From CAXBCP01 sp963977005 (GTDB taxonomy: Bacteria > Pseudomonadota > Alphaproteobacteria > MPNO01 > UBA830): a DNA stretch of 64,000 nucleotides. Location of the stretch: assembly GCA_963977005.1 (NCBI GenBank), contig CAXBMQ010000013.1, positions 66,753 through 130,752 on the forward strand. The letters are read 5' to 3'. The stretch's first letter is position 1. Every line of letters starts with the position of its first letter. The translations under genes were made by a program, and so were the position numbers. This document shows, in pieces, positions 1 to 9,007 of this stretch. The notes under the pieces were generated by a model, which worked only from the letters and a program-made list of their open reading frames with translations, made no database searches and had not been told where the DNA came from.

Positions 1-795
1 GCGCCGTTCGGCGAATCCCACGGCCATGTGAACCTGCAGGAATACAACGCCTTTATGGATGTCACCTGCATCACGCGGAAAAAGGATGCGGTTCTGACGT
101 CGATCATCAGCCAGGTAACGCCGTCGGAATCGTCCGTCATCAAGCGCGTTGCCTATGAGCCGATGTTTACCGAACATCTGCGCGATCATCTTGGCATCAA
201 GGGCGTGATCAAGGTCTCGATGCATGAGCCGCTGACCAATATCCGAAAGCTCATCATCGTGATCTGCGAACGCGGTATGCCGTCCACCGAGATCTGGCGC
301 GCGCTTTACGGGGCTGCGTCGCTGCATCGTGCCGCGGGCAAATATGTGATTGCTGTCAATGACGACATAGATCCGGATAATGCCGACGCGGTCTTCTGGG
401 CGATGGCCTATCGCGCGAACCCGGCGCTGGATGTCGAAATTCTCAAGCACCGGGATTCCGGCCACGGTCCGCGCAGCGACCGGGCGGGCGGCGAGGATGC
501 ATCGGTTCTGTTCGATGCGACCCTCAAGGAGGATTTTCCGCCGATATCGCTGCCCAAAAAAGAGTTCATGCTTAACGCCAAGGAAATATGGGAAGAGCTC
601 GGCCTGCCCGAGCTCAAACCCCAGGTACCGTGGCATGGCTATTCGCTCGGCGAATGGGAAGAGGAATTCGATGTGATGGCGAAGCGCGCGGTCGAAAGCG
701 ATTATTTCAAGACCGGTGAAATCATCGCCCAGCGCCGCCGCAGCGATCTCACCATGAATACCGAGGTGCGGACTCTGAAGGATGAGGATGACTAG
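1..795 (+). CDS. UbiD family decarboxylase, C-terminal part (5' end outside window)
   Basis: The reading frame is open from base 1 and begins APFGESHGHVN, matching the conserved PFGE block of UbiD-type decarboxylases, so the N-terminal half lies upstream of the window. UbiD enzymes use prenylated FMN to decarboxylate (or carboxylate) aromatic and alpha,beta-unsaturated acids in the cytoplasm. The tail (PPISLPKKEFMLNAKEIWEELGLPEL) fits the C-terminal domain of the family, and the end is acidic (LKDEDD). The prFMN-making partner UbiX is not in the window. It lies 152 bases before a TPP-dependent enzyme on the same strand, suggesting a shared carboxylic-acid pathway. The family is clear; the substrate is unknown. 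Confidence 0.85.
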   Translation, partial: APFGESHGHVNLQEYNAFMDVTCITRKKDAVLTSIISQVTPSESSVIKRVAYEPMFTEHLRDHLGIKGVIKVSMHEPLTNIRKLIIVICERGMPSTEIWRALYGAASLHRAAGKYVIAVNDDIDPDNADAVFWAMAYRANPALDVEILKHRDSGHGPRSDRAGGEDASVLFDATLKEDFPPISLPKKEFMLNAKEIWEELGLPELKPQVPWHGYSLGEWEEEFDVMAKRAVESDYFKTGEIIAQRRRSDLTMNTEVRTLKDEDD

Positions 796-947
796 GATCG
801 CCGGGATGACCACGCTGGTCTCCTGCCCAATATTCTGAGCGCATAACGACCGCCCATCGATTGGCGCAGGCGTCTCGCTCTGCCACACTCAGGCGCTAAA
901 ACCTGCCATCTATTGAAGAATGGCGACAAGAAAGGGGAGAAACCCAA

Positions 948-2666
948 ATGCCGAAGAAGACTCTCAGGAATTGCACCGTCGCCGATGCCTACCTCGCCGT
1001 TCTCGCCGACCGTGGCGTGGACTACCTGTTTGCCAATGCAGGCACCGATTTTGCGCCGCTGATCGAAGCGCTTGCCAAGGCGCAGGCACTCGGCACGCCG
1101 ATCCCCGAACCGATTACCTGTCCGCACGAAAACACGGCACAGCATATGGCGATCGGCCATTATCTTGTCTCGGGCCGCCCGCAGATGACGATGATGCATG
1201 TCAATGTCGGTACCGCAAACGGCATGAACGGCTTTCTTAACGCCGCGCGCGGGTATGTACCGATGTTGTTTACAGCGGGCCGGACCCCGACGAACGAGCA
1301 CACCCTGAAAGGGCATCGCAGTCTCGACATTCACTGGACCCAGGAAATGTACGACCAGGCGGCGATGACCCGCGAGGTCGCCAAGTGGGATTACGAACTC
1401 CGCAACGGCGAACAGGTCGCCGATATCGTCGATCGTGCGCTGTCGGTCTCCATGAGCGAACCACGAGGCCCGGTGTATCTCTCGCTGCCGCGCGAGGTAC
1501 TGTCGCTGCAGATGGACGAGTTCTCGTTCGATTCGCCGAACCGCATTCAGCCTGCTTCGCCGCCTTATCCCGATCCCAACGCACTGGACGAGGTTGCGTC
1601 GCTCCTGGCGAATGCCGAACGACCGGTGATGATCACGAACTGGGGCGGCCGCAATCCCGGCGTGATGGCGCCGCTGGTCGAGCTGGCAGAGACCTATGCC
1701 ATTCCCGTCGTCGAGTACCGCAACCGCTTCGTCGCGATGCCGCCGCGCCATCCCATGCATGCGGGTTACGATCCCAACCCGTATGTCGAAGATGCCGACG
1801 TGATTGTCGTCTTCGACACAGTCGTCCCGTGGCTGCCTTCCCGGGTGACGCCGCCCGACGACTGCAAGGTGATTCATATTGCGGCGGACCCGATGTACAC
1901 GATGGTCCCGGTACGCGGGTTCCCGGCGGATATTTCGCTGACCTGTCCGGCCGATATCGGTTTTCGCAGCCTGCTGCCGGTCATGGCGGAGCACGCGAAT
2001 GGCGCGAAGGAGAAAATCGCGAAACGCCGGGACAAGATCACGGCAGCACATGAAGCGCTCGAAGAGGGCTGGCGGTCCAAGCTGGAGAAGGAAAAGACCC
2101 AGTCGCCAATTTCTCCCGCATATGTTTCGCACTGCCTGAACAACCTGCGCGATCCGGACACCATCATGGTCAAGGAATCGCCGCTGATGGGGCAGTATGT
2201 CGATACGGATCGGCCTGGCACGTTCCTCAATGCCGGCGCGGCATCCGGTCTTGGGCACGGGATGGGCGTCGCCCTGGGCGCGCAACTGGCCGCGCCCGAC
2301 AAGCTGGTCATCGGCACCGAAGGCGACGGCGCTTACATGTTCAACGTGCCGACAGCCTGTCACTACGTTGCGGCCGAACAGAATCTGCCGATCCTGTGGG
2401 TGGTGTTCAATAACCAGCACTGGCAGGCGGTACATCGCTCTACCGTGGGGCTGGAACCCGACGGCTATGCCGCCAAGGCAAACCGTCAGCCGCTGACCCA
2501 TTTCACCGTCGACCAGCATTACGAAAAGGCGGTCGAAGTGTCGGGCGGGGCAGGGTTTCGTGTGACGGAATCGAAGGACCTGGTATCGACGCTCGACAAG
2601 GCGCTCGAGGTCGTCACCGGCGAAAAGCGTCAGGCATTGGTGAACGTGGTCTGCGGGCCAGCTTAA
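948..2666 (+). CDS. TPP-dependent enzyme, acetolactate synthase / benzoylformate decarboxylase-like
   Basis: 572 residues, the normal length for the ThDP-dependent IlvB/MdlC superfamily. The N-terminal PYR domain carries the cofactor-activating glutamate (E61 in CPHENTAQ). The C-terminal PP domain has the ThDP motif EGDGAYMF followed after about 25 residues by NN (VVFNNQHW). Between them is the central Rossmann-like domain (ERPVMITNWGG). Such enzymes decarboxylate or ligate 2-oxoacids. The start follows AGAAAGGGGAGAAACCCAA, a good ribosome site. It is the first of two TPP enzymes in this module and is only distantly like the second (5332). It could be a decarboxylase, a carboligase or an oxidase; the sequence does not decide. 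Confidence 0.85.
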   Translation: MPKKTLRNCTVADAYLAVLADRGVDYLFANAGTDFAPLIEALAKAQALGTPIPEPITCPHENTAQHMAIGHYLVSGRPQMTMMHVNVGTANGMNGFLNAARGYVPMLFTAGRTPTNEHTLKGHRSLDIHWTQEMYDQAAMTREVAKWDYELRNGEQVADIVDRALSVSMSEPRGPVYLSLPREVLSLQMDEFSFDSPNRIQPASPPYPDPNALDEVASLLANAERPVMITNWGGRNPGVMAPLVELAETYAIPVVEYRNRFVAMPPRHPMHAGYDPNPYVEDADVIVVFDTVVPWLPSRVTPPDDCKVIHIAADPMYTMVPVRGFPADISLTCPADIGFRSLLPVMAEHANGAKEKIAKRRDKITAAHEALEEGWRSKLEKEKTQSPISPAYVSHCLNNLRDPDTIMVKESPLMGQYVDTDRPGTFLNAGAASGLGHGMGVALGAQLAAPDKLVIGTEGDGAYMFNVPTACHYVAAEQNLPILWVVFNNQHWQAVHRSTVGLEPDGYAAKANRQPLTHFTVDQHYEKAVEVSGGAGFRVTESKDLVSTLDKALEVVTGEKRQALVNVVCGPA

Positions 2667-2672
2667 AGAGAT

Positions 2673-4055
2673 CTAAACGGCGGCAGATACCGGTCCGTAT
2701 CGCCACGCCCTGATGTCGCCGCGTCGGCCCCGGATTTCGAGCGTGCCGAGGTCCGTAAAACTGTCGATCAGATCGGCTGCGGCGTCGTGTTCGCGCCGGA
2801 CCTGTTCAATCAAATCGTCGCTGGCGATGATTGGGGTGTCGTAGTCGCGCGTGAGGCGCTCCAGGCGGCTTGTCACGTTGACAGGATCGCCCATCACGGT
2901 GAATTCGAGGCGGCGTTCGGCGCCAACATTGCCGACCACGACTTTGCCGTAATGAAGGCCGAGCCCGACGCCGACGTCGTTCAGTCCTGCGGCGCGGCGC
3001 GAGGCATTCCATTCCCGGACCTCGTCGAGGATGGCGACCGAGCAGCGCAACGCATTGGTTGCGTCAGACGGACCGGAAACCGGCGTGCCAAAGGTTGCCA
3101 TCACGCAATCGCCCATGAATTTGTCGATGCTCCCGCCGTGCTCGAAGACCTGTTCGACCATGCGGTGATGGAACTCGCGCACCTGTGCGATCATTCGCTC
3201 GGGTGGAAGGTCTTCGGACATTTTGGTGAAGCCGATGACGTCGACAAACAGAATCGCGACGTTTTGGGATCGCGCGATGTCGAGATTGCCGGGCGCCGTT
3301 GCAAGCCGTTCGACGACATTGGGAGAAAAATACCGGGACAGGTTGCCACGGGCTTCTTCGGCGATGACCTGCTGGCGGACAAGCCTGCGCGCACGCCAGA
3401 CGCTCGCGGCAATAATCATCGATCCTATAAGGAGGAGGGCGACCTGGTTTTGCCAGACGATCGTGTTAACGAAATATGGGTCCAGTAAATTCCGCAGCGC
3501 TTCCGGGGTCCCGGTACCTGCGGCAAACTCGGTTACGGAGTTGGGGAGAGAGTGAATATAAAAGACGGCGGCGCTCCATGTCGCGGCGATTGAAACGCCG
3601 GTCCACAGAACCATGACAGGCGAATAGCTGAGACCGGAGAAGATCAGAAACAGAAACATGTAAAGGTGGTTGTGGAACCGCAGTGTGACCTGGATCGGCC
3701 ACTCCGAGTCCGAGAACGGATTCGGCGCGAGCAGCACATAGGTCAGCAGGCAGGCATCGATGAAAATGAACGCTGCTGTCCACAGGGCGGGGCGAGAACT
3801 CTTCCGGCGCATCCATTCCGCGACGAGGCCCGACGCGAGAAAAAGGGTGATAAAGGCGAGGAAATATGAAACGCGGGGCCATGGAACCACCACTTGCAGC
3901 CATATGCCGATGACGACCAACGCGGCCGAGCGCACAAGAATCGTGAATCTGAATCCTGCGTATTCCTCGTTTCGAAAGGCGGCGCGTAACCGGCCGTCTC
4001 GAGACGGAGGCACGGCTGGTCGAGCCAAGTCGGTGTCGCTGCCAGTTCTTTTCAT
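2673..4055 (-). CDS. Class III adenylate cyclase with N-terminal membrane domain
   Basis: Residues 1-230 hold about six hydrophobic segments, including VRSAALVVIGIWLQVVV, FLAFITLFLASGL, AAFIFIDACLLTYVLL and QVALLLIGSMIIAASVW; the rest is a class III cyclase catalytic domain. Metal aspartates are present (ILFVDVIGFTKM and KFMGDCVMATFG), as are the adenine-selecting Lys (SIDKFMG) and Asp (TVMGDPVNV) and the transition-state Asn/Arg (NVTSRLE). It should therefore make cAMP rather than cGMP at the inner membrane. The start at 4055 follows GGGAAGGAC; an in-frame ATG at 4082 lacks such a site. It runs against the flanking catabolic genes and ends 6 bases from the TPP gene, so it is a separate unit with no visible functional link. 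Confidence 0.9.
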   Translation of the reverse strand: MKRTGSDTDLARPAVPPSRDGRLRAAFRNEEYAGFRFTILVRSAALVVIGIWLQVVVPWPRVSYFLAFITLFLASGLVAEWMRRKSSRPALWTAAFIFIDACLLTYVLLAPNPFSDSEWPIQVTLRFHNHLYMFLFLIFSGLSYSPVMVLWTGVSIAATWSAAVFYIHSLPNSVTEFAAGTGTPEALRNLLDPYFVNTIVWQNQVALLLIGSMIIAASVWRARRLVRQQVIAEEARGNLSRYFSPNVVERLATAPGNLDIARSQNVAILFVDVIGFTKMSEDLPPERMIAQVREFHHRMVEQVFEHGGSIDKFMGDCVMATFGTPVSGPSDATNALRCSVAILDEVREWNASRRAAGLNDVGVGLGLHYGKVVVGNVGAERRLEFTVMGDPVNVTSRLERLTRDYDTPIIASDDLIEQVRREHDAAADLIDSFTDLGTLEIRGRRGDIRAWRYGPVSAAV

Positions 4056-4182
4056 AGACGATGTCCTTCCCAGACAGAGCACGGTTGACTGCCACGATTC
4101 CGTTTTTTGGCATCTTTATCGGATAACCGAAATTTTGTCGCCCGACCCGTTTGCGTTGTCTCTGCGAATTGTTTAGGAAACT

Positions 4183-4198
4183 AAGCAAGCGTTTGCTT
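4183..4198. promoter_or_regulatory. CG-centred palindrome, candidate LacI-family operator
   Basis: AAGCAAGCGTTTGCTT is a 16-bp inverted repeat with 7 of 8 pairs matched and a central CG, the layout typical of LacI-family operators. It lies 50 bases before the FMN hydroxyacid dehydrogenase (4248), in the divergent gap with the cyclase. No LacI-family gene is in the window. Confidence 0.35.
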
Positions 4199-4247
4199 TA
4201 ACAGCCAAGCCGGAGAAAATTCGGCGCCGCGCGGGAGGGATAAGAAC

Positions 4248-5327
4248 GTGAGCGACTTCGCCACGTTGCACGAAATCGTCAAAGCTGCGCACCGGAACCT
4301 GTCTCCCGGTGCCTGGGATTATCTGACCGGCGGCGCGGACACGGAAACCGCGCTGCTGCGTAACCGCATGGCGCTCGACAGTCTGGCTTTCCGTCCCCGC
4401 GTGCTGAACGATGTTCGTGAAATCGATCTCGGTGCAAGCGTCCATGGCGTACACAGCCGGCTGCCGGTTATCCTTGCGCCCATGGGGTCACTGGATGCGC
4501 TCGATTCCGGCGGTGCGATGTCGGTCGCACGGGCGGCCGAGGAATTCGGTGTCGTCAGCTACCTCAGTTCAGTCACACAGCCCGGCATCGAAGAAATTGC
4601 GGCGGAGACCAAGCACGACAAGGTGTTTCAACTATATGTTCGGGGCGACCGCGATTGGATCGCCGGCATCGTCAACAAAGCGATCGATCTCGGCTATATC
4701 CATTTCTGCCTGACCGTGGATGTCGCCCTTTATTCGCGCCGCGAACGCGATCTTATCAAGCGCTACAAACCGAGCGGGCGTGCGCGGAACAACGAGGGCT
4801 GGGATTTCCAGGCGGCGATGAACTGGGATCTGGTGAAATGGTTCAAGGACACTTGGGACATTCCGCTGATTCTCAAAGGAATAGCGACGCCCGAGGATGC
4901 CGCGTTGTGCGTCGAGCATGGGGTCGAGGTTGTTTACGTGTCGAACCATGGCGGACGTCAGCTCGATCACGGGCGCGGGACCATTGATATCCTGCCCGGG
5001 ATTGTGGCGGAGGTGGATGGCCGCGCGGAGATCGTCGTCGATGGCGGGTTCTGCCGCGGGGCCGATATCGTCAAGGCGATTGCCCGGGGTGCCGATGCGG
5101 TCGCAATTGGAAAAATCCAGGGGCTTGGCCTCGCTGCTGACGGACAGGCCGGCGTACACCGCGTCCTTGAACTTCTCGAAATCGAAATGAATACCGTCAT
5201 GGGATTGCTTGGTCTCGATCGTCTGGACAAGCTTTCCGAAGAAATTCTTGAACCCGCGCAGCCTGTTGTTGCGCCGGGTGTCCTTAGTGCATTCCCCTTT
5301 CTCAATCTGCCTGCGCAGGAGTACTGA
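4248..5327 (+). CDS. FMN-dependent 2-hydroxyacid dehydrogenase (lactate/mandelate dehydrogenase family)
   Basis: 359 residues, the usual size for the LldD/MdlB/glycolate oxidase family. Visible family blocks are the N-terminal PGAWDYLTGGADTE, the substrate-side LPVILAPMG, the catalytic-base histidine H234 in SNHGGRQLDHG, and the FMN-phosphate region VVDGGFCRGADIVKAIARGADAVAIGK. The enzyme should oxidise an L-2-hydroxyacid to a 2-oxoacid and pass electrons to the respiratory chain or to oxygen. A Lys replaces the usual Arg at the end of the FMN motif (AIGK). It starts after GCGGGAGGGATAAGAAC and ends 4 bases before the next TPP enzyme. That pairing matches mandelate dehydrogenase with benzoylformate decarboxylase, but the substrate is inferred. 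Confidence 0.9.
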   Translation: MSDFATLHEIVKAAHRNLSPGAWDYLTGGADTETALLRNRMALDSLAFRPRVLNDVREIDLGASVHGVHSRLPVILAPMGSLDALDSGGAMSVARAAEEFGVVSYLSSVTQPGIEEIAAETKHDKVFQLYVRGDRDWIAGIVNKAIDLGYIHFCLTVDVALYSRRERDLIKRYKPSGRARNNEGWDFQAAMNWDLVKWFKDTWDIPLILKGIATPEDAALCVEHGVEVVYVSNHGGRQLDHGRGTIDILPGIVAEVDGRAEIVVDGGFCRGADIVKAIARGADAVAIGKIQGLGLAADGQAGVHRVLELLEIEMNTVMGLLGLDRLDKLSEEILEPAQPVVAPGVLSAFPFLNLPAQEY

Positions 5328-5331
5328 CCGC

Positions 5332-7146
5332 ATGAATAATATTGGCAAATTCGACCGTCCCGTTCCGGGTGATAACAAACCGATGGAATGGGTAAGCGAT
5401 GTATCCGCAGAAATGCTGCGGAAGCTCGGTATCAAATACGTATCGCTGAACCCGGGGGCAAGCTATCGCGGTTTTCACGATTCCATTGTGAACTATCTCG
5501 GCAACGAAGAGCCCCAGATGCTCCTGTGTCTCCACGAAGATCACGCGATTTCCATCGCGCATGGATATTCCAAGGTCGCCGACGAGATGATGGGCGCAAT
5601 CGTGCATTCGAACGTGGGCCTGATGCACGGGTTGATGGGTATCTTCAATGCCTGGTGCGACCGCGCACCGATCTTCGTGATGGGCGCGACCGGGCCGGTC
5701 GATGCGCCGTTGCGGCGCCCGTGGATCGACTGGATCCACACGGCGAAGGACCAGGGCGCGTTGTTGCGTAACTACGTCAAGTACGATGACGAACCGCGGT
5801 CCGCCGAAGCGATCGTCGAGACGATGCTGCGCGCCAATATCATGGCCCAGCAGGCGCCCAAAGGGCCGGTATATGTGTGTTTCGATGCCGGGTTGCAGGA
5901 AACGCCTCTCAAGGAGAACGAGGTCACGATTCCGGACGTATCGCGTTTCCAGATGGCCGACCCGCCGCCGGCGTCCGACGATGCGGTTGCCGCCACGGTG
6001 GAATTGCTCGCCAGCGCCAAGAACGCGGTTCTGATGTTCGGCCGTATGTCGCCGACGATGGAAGACTGGGAGAATCGCGTGAAGCTCGCCGAACTTGCAG
6101 GCGCGGGCGTCGTCACCGATCTGAAGAGCCGCGCGTCGTTCCCGACGAACCATGCGCTGCATATCGGCGCTCCGTCGAACTGGGTGAGCCCGCTTGGCCA
6201 GGAAGAAATGATGACGGCCGACGTTATTGTTTCGTTCGACTGGATCGATCTTGCCGGGTCGCTCAAACCGCTGACGCCACGGGGCGGGGTACCGGGGAAG
6301 ATCGTCAACTGTACGGTCGATTCATATGTCCATAATGGTTGGAGCGCCGATCACTTCGGCCTTGCGCCGGCCGATATCCCGGTGCTTGCCGATCCAGACG
6401 TCTTCGTGAAGCAGTTGCTTGATGCCCTTGATGCGAAGCTCGGCGGGAAATCGAAGTGGGATGGCGGCGCAAAGCCGAAGGTCGTACCGCCTGCCCGGGA
6501 AGACAAGGCGCCGGATGCGGCGATTGCGCCACGCGATATCGCGTACGCGCTGAAAGAAGCGCGCGGAGACCATAAGCTGACACTGACCCGTGTCCCGCTG
6601 GGGTGGGCAGCCGAGTCGTGGGATTTCGAACATCCGCTTGATTATCTTGGGAATGACGGCGGCGGCGGACTGGGATCTACTGCAGGCGGTGCTATCGGCG
6701 CGGCTCTTGCATTGATGGAGACCGACAGGATGGCGGTTGCTATCGTCGGCGACGGCGATTTCATGCAGGGCGGATCGGCCCTGTGGACGGCGGCCCATTA
6801 TAAAATTCCGGCCTTGTTCATTATTTCCAACAACCGCTCGAACTTTAACGACGAGGTCCATCAGGAAGCGATGGCGACACAGCGCAACCGGCCTGTCGAA
6901 AACCGTTGGATCGGCCAGCGGATTGACGAACCCGCGCTTGATCTAGCAGGATATGCGAAATCGCAGGGATTGCAGTCGGATGGGCCGATTGAAAAAGTCG
7001 GGGATCTGGTTGCGGCATTCGAGAAAGGCTTGGCGGCTGTGGCGGCGGGAGAACCCTATCTGATCGATGTCGTCGTCCAGCCGGGCTACTCGGCGCCCAT
7101 GGTGACCCGGGCCAGTGGTGAAGCATCCACCGGTACGGCGAGCTGA
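5332..7146 (+). CDS. TPP-dependent 2-oxoacid decarboxylase/lyase-like enzyme
   Basis: 604 residues from ATG 5332, which follows CAGGAG; the frame stays open upstream but overlaps the dehydrogenase. The PYR domain has the catalytic glutamate E69 (CLHEDHAIS), and the PP domain has GDGDFMQGG..ISNN, so ThDP binding looks intact. It is coupled to the 2-hydroxyacid dehydrogenase (4-base gap) and followed 15 bases on by an ABC importer. The simplest reading is decarboxylation of the 2-oxoacid made by the dehydrogenase from an imported hydroxyacid. Members also act as carboligases or acyl-CoA lyases, so the reaction is not certain. It is not a close copy of the TPP enzyme at 948. Confidence 0.85.
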   Translation: MNNIGKFDRPVPGDNKPMEWVSDVSAEMLRKLGIKYVSLNPGASYRGFHDSIVNYLGNEEPQMLLCLHEDHAISIAHGYSKVADEMMGAIVHSNVGLMHGLMGIFNAWCDRAPIFVMGATGPVDAPLRRPWIDWIHTAKDQGALLRNYVKYDDEPRSAEAIVETMLRANIMAQQAPKGPVYVCFDAGLQETPLKENEVTIPDVSRFQMADPPPASDDAVAATVELLASAKNAVLMFGRMSPTMEDWENRVKLAELAGAGVVTDLKSRASFPTNHALHIGAPSNWVSPLGQEEMMTADVIVSFDWIDLAGSLKPLTPRGGVPGKIVNCTVDSYVHNGWSADHFGLAPADIPVLADPDVFVKQLLDALDAKLGGKSKWDGGAKPKVVPPAREDKAPDAAIAPRDIAYALKEARGDHKLTLTRVPLGWAAESWDFEHPLDYLGNDGGGGLGSTAGGAIGAALALMETDRMAVAIVGDGDFMQGGSALWTAAHYKIPALFIISNNRSNFNDEVHQEAMATQRNRPVENRWIGQRIDEPALDLAGYAKSQGLQSDGPIEKVGDLVAAFEKGLAAVAAGEPYLIDVVVQPGYSAPMVTRASGEASTGTAS

Positions 7147-7161
7147 GGTGAGGGCAGGGAC

Positions 7162-7968
7162 ATGGCCAATATTCTTGAAATCAAAAATGTTTCCAAAACC
7201 TATAACGCGGGTGGAGATAATCCCGTAAAGGCGCTGGACGGCGTCGATCTCGATATTGCCGAAGGCGAGTTCGTCTCGATCATCGGGCCGTCGGGGTGCG
7301 GAAAATCCACCCTGTTCAACATTATCGGCGGACTGATCGACGATCATGACGGCGAAGTGCTGATCGACGGCCACGAAGTCGATGGAGCGCATAAGGACGT
7401 GGGGGTCGTTTTTCAGGAGGAATCGACCTTTCCCTGGCGTTCGACGCTGGACAACGTTGCTTTTCCGCTTGAAGTCGAGGGTGTGGACAAAACGCAGCGG
7501 GAAGAAACCGCTCGCAAGTTCATCAAGCTTGTCGGCCTCGAGGGGTTCGAGAACCACTACCCGGCTCAGCTTTCAGGCGGCATGAAGCAGCGCACGGCGG
7601 TGGCGCGAACTTTGGCGTACGAACCGCGAATCATGCTGATGGACGAGCCGTTCGGCGCGCTGGACGAGCAGACGCGCATGCTGTTGGGCGACAAGATGCT
7701 CGAGATCTGGGCAGCGCTGAACCAGACGATGTTATTGATTACCCATAACATCACCGAAGCGGTCCAGCTGTCGGACCGTGTGGTGGTCATGTCCTACCGG
7801 CCCGGTATTATCAAGGAGATCATCCCGATCGAACTACCCCGTCCGCGGACATCGGAGGTCATCGCGACGGCGGAATTCGGCACGTATGTCGGCAAGCTCT
7901 GGACGCTTTTGCGCGAAGAAGCATCACGCGGTATGGCCGAGGCGGAGGCGTCGATTGCGGCCACATAA
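7162..7968 (+). CDS. ABC transporter ATP-binding protein (NitT/SsuB/TauB type)
   Basis: 268 residues. Walker A is GPSGCGKST (residues 42-50), the signature LSGG is at 137-140 and Walker B is RIMLMDEP (156-163), followed by the D-loop FGALDEQTR; the switch histidine is in LLITHNITEA. FQEESTFPWRSTLDNV after the Q-loop is typical of nitrate/sulfonate/taurine importers. It energises import through the two permeases at 9008 and 9769 with the binding protein at 8037. The start follows GAGGTGAGGGCAGGGAC. The operon order ATPase, binding protein, permease, permease is normal for the family. Confidence 0.92.
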   Translation: MANILEIKNVSKTYNAGGDNPVKALDGVDLDIAEGEFVSIIGPSGCGKSTLFNIIGGLIDDHDGEVLIDGHEVDGAHKDVGVVFQEESTFPWRSTLDNVAFPLEVEGVDKTQREETARKFIKLVGLEGFENHYPAQLSGGMKQRTAVARTLAYEPRIMLMDEPFGALDEQTRMLLGDKMLEIWAALNQTMLLITHNITEAVQLSDRVVVMSYRPGIIKEIIPIELPRPRTSEVIATAEFGTYVGKLWTLLREEASRGMAEAEASIAAT

Positions 7969-8036
7969 CAGCCATTAGCGTGCTAACGGAATTTGGACTA
8001 GACTTAATCAACTCAAAACCCAAACGGGAGGAAACT

Positions 8037-8999
8037 ATGTCTAAGACACTAAAAACAATAGCAATTGCAGCGGCGGGTGTTGCCGTTCTATCGGCGCCGT
8101 CCTTTGCGGCGGACAAGGTGCGGCTGGTCAACAGCACGAAAGTCGTCTTTGAAACCGAGCACCCCTATACCGGGCTTGAAGAAGGCATCTTCAAAAAACA
8201 TAACCTCGACGTTTCCGTGATTCACGGATCGGGCGGCGCGGCCTCGCTGCAGGCGGTGATCACCGGCAGCCAGGATATCGTCTGGGGCAATGGTGTGCTC
8301 GGCGTGTTGTCAGCCTATGCCAAGGGCGCGCCTGTGCGTATTCTCGGCAGCAATATTCGGGGTGTGCCGGACCTTTACTGGTACGTGAAAACGGACAGCG
8401 CGATCAAAACCTTCAAGGACCTCGATGGCGGCAAGGTTATGGCGTACTCGCGCCCCGGTTCCACGACGGACCTCGCCTCACGTTTCATTGCCGATGCTTT
8501 AAATATCAAACCGAAATTCGTATCGGTTGGCGGGCCTTCCGGGTCGCGGACACAGCTGATGTCCGGTCAGGTCGCAACCGGCTGGTCGGTGTTTCCGCTC
8601 AACAAGAACCTGTTGCGCGAGGGGAAAATCCGTATCATCGGTACGGGCAAGGAAGCCACCGGTCTTAACGGTGTGACGATCCGCGTCACCGTCGCGAATG
8701 TGAACTGGCTGAACAAGAACCGTGACGTGGCGAAGCGTATGATGACTGCCTTGGATGAGTCCCTCAAGATGACCTACAACAGTGAAGCGCGTCTGAAGAC
8801 TTACGCGAAACGCTGGAAGCTGGACTTCGAGGACGTCAAGAATGCGGCTGACGACACGCCCTATGACGTGTCGACGCTTCTGCCGGTAGCGGGCCTCGAC
8901 AAGATCAATCAGATCGCGCTGGACAACAAGAAGATCCGGACGCTTCTGACGGCGGATCAACTGAAGGAACTCGTTCATCCGATGGGTAACAAGCCCTGA
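8037..8999 (+). CDS. ABC transporter periplasmic substrate-binding protein (SsuA/NMT1-like)
   Basis: 320 residues. The start at 8037 is set by CGGGAGGAAACT just upstream and by a signal peptide (MSKTLKTIAIAAAGVAVLSA, cut after SFA). The mature protein follows the SsuA/TauA/NMT1 pattern: VVFETEHPYTGLEEGIFKKHNLDV, a Gly-rich ligand segment HGSGGAASLQAVITG, and KVMAYSRPGSTTDLASRF. It would capture a small anion in the periplasm for the adjacent importer. The ligand cannot be read from sequence; the neighbours suggest an organic acid rather than sulfonate or nitrate. Confidence 0.88.
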   Translation: MSKTLKTIAIAAAGVAVLSAPSFAADKVRLVNSTKVVFETEHPYTGLEEGIFKKHNLDVSVIHGSGGAASLQAVITGSQDIVWGNGVLGVLSAYAKGAPVRILGSNIRGVPDLYWYVKTDSAIKTFKDLDGGKVMAYSRPGSTTDLASRFIADALNIKPKFVSVGGPSGSRTQLMSGQVATGWSVFPLNKNLLREGKIRIIGTGKEATGLNGVTIRVTVANVNWLNKNRDVAKRMMTALDESLKMTYNSEARLKTYAKRWKLDFEDVKNAADDTPYDVSTLLPVAGLDKINQIALDNKKIRTLLTADQLKELVHPMGNKP

Positions 9000-9007
9000 T
9001 CGTCTGA

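Noticed and set aside
801..812. CCGGGATGACCA resembling the end of the paired-palindrome repeat
   Set aside because: Only one outer end is present, without its hairpin partner.
792..2519. Long reverse frame opposite the first TPP enzyme
   Set aside because: Its codons mirror the TPP gene and the product is low-complexity Arg/His/Gly with no family signal.
7975..7986. TTAGC-GT-GCTAA small palindrome between the ABC ATPase and binding protein genes
   Set aside because: Five-base arms are too short and no relative was seen elsewhere; likely chance.
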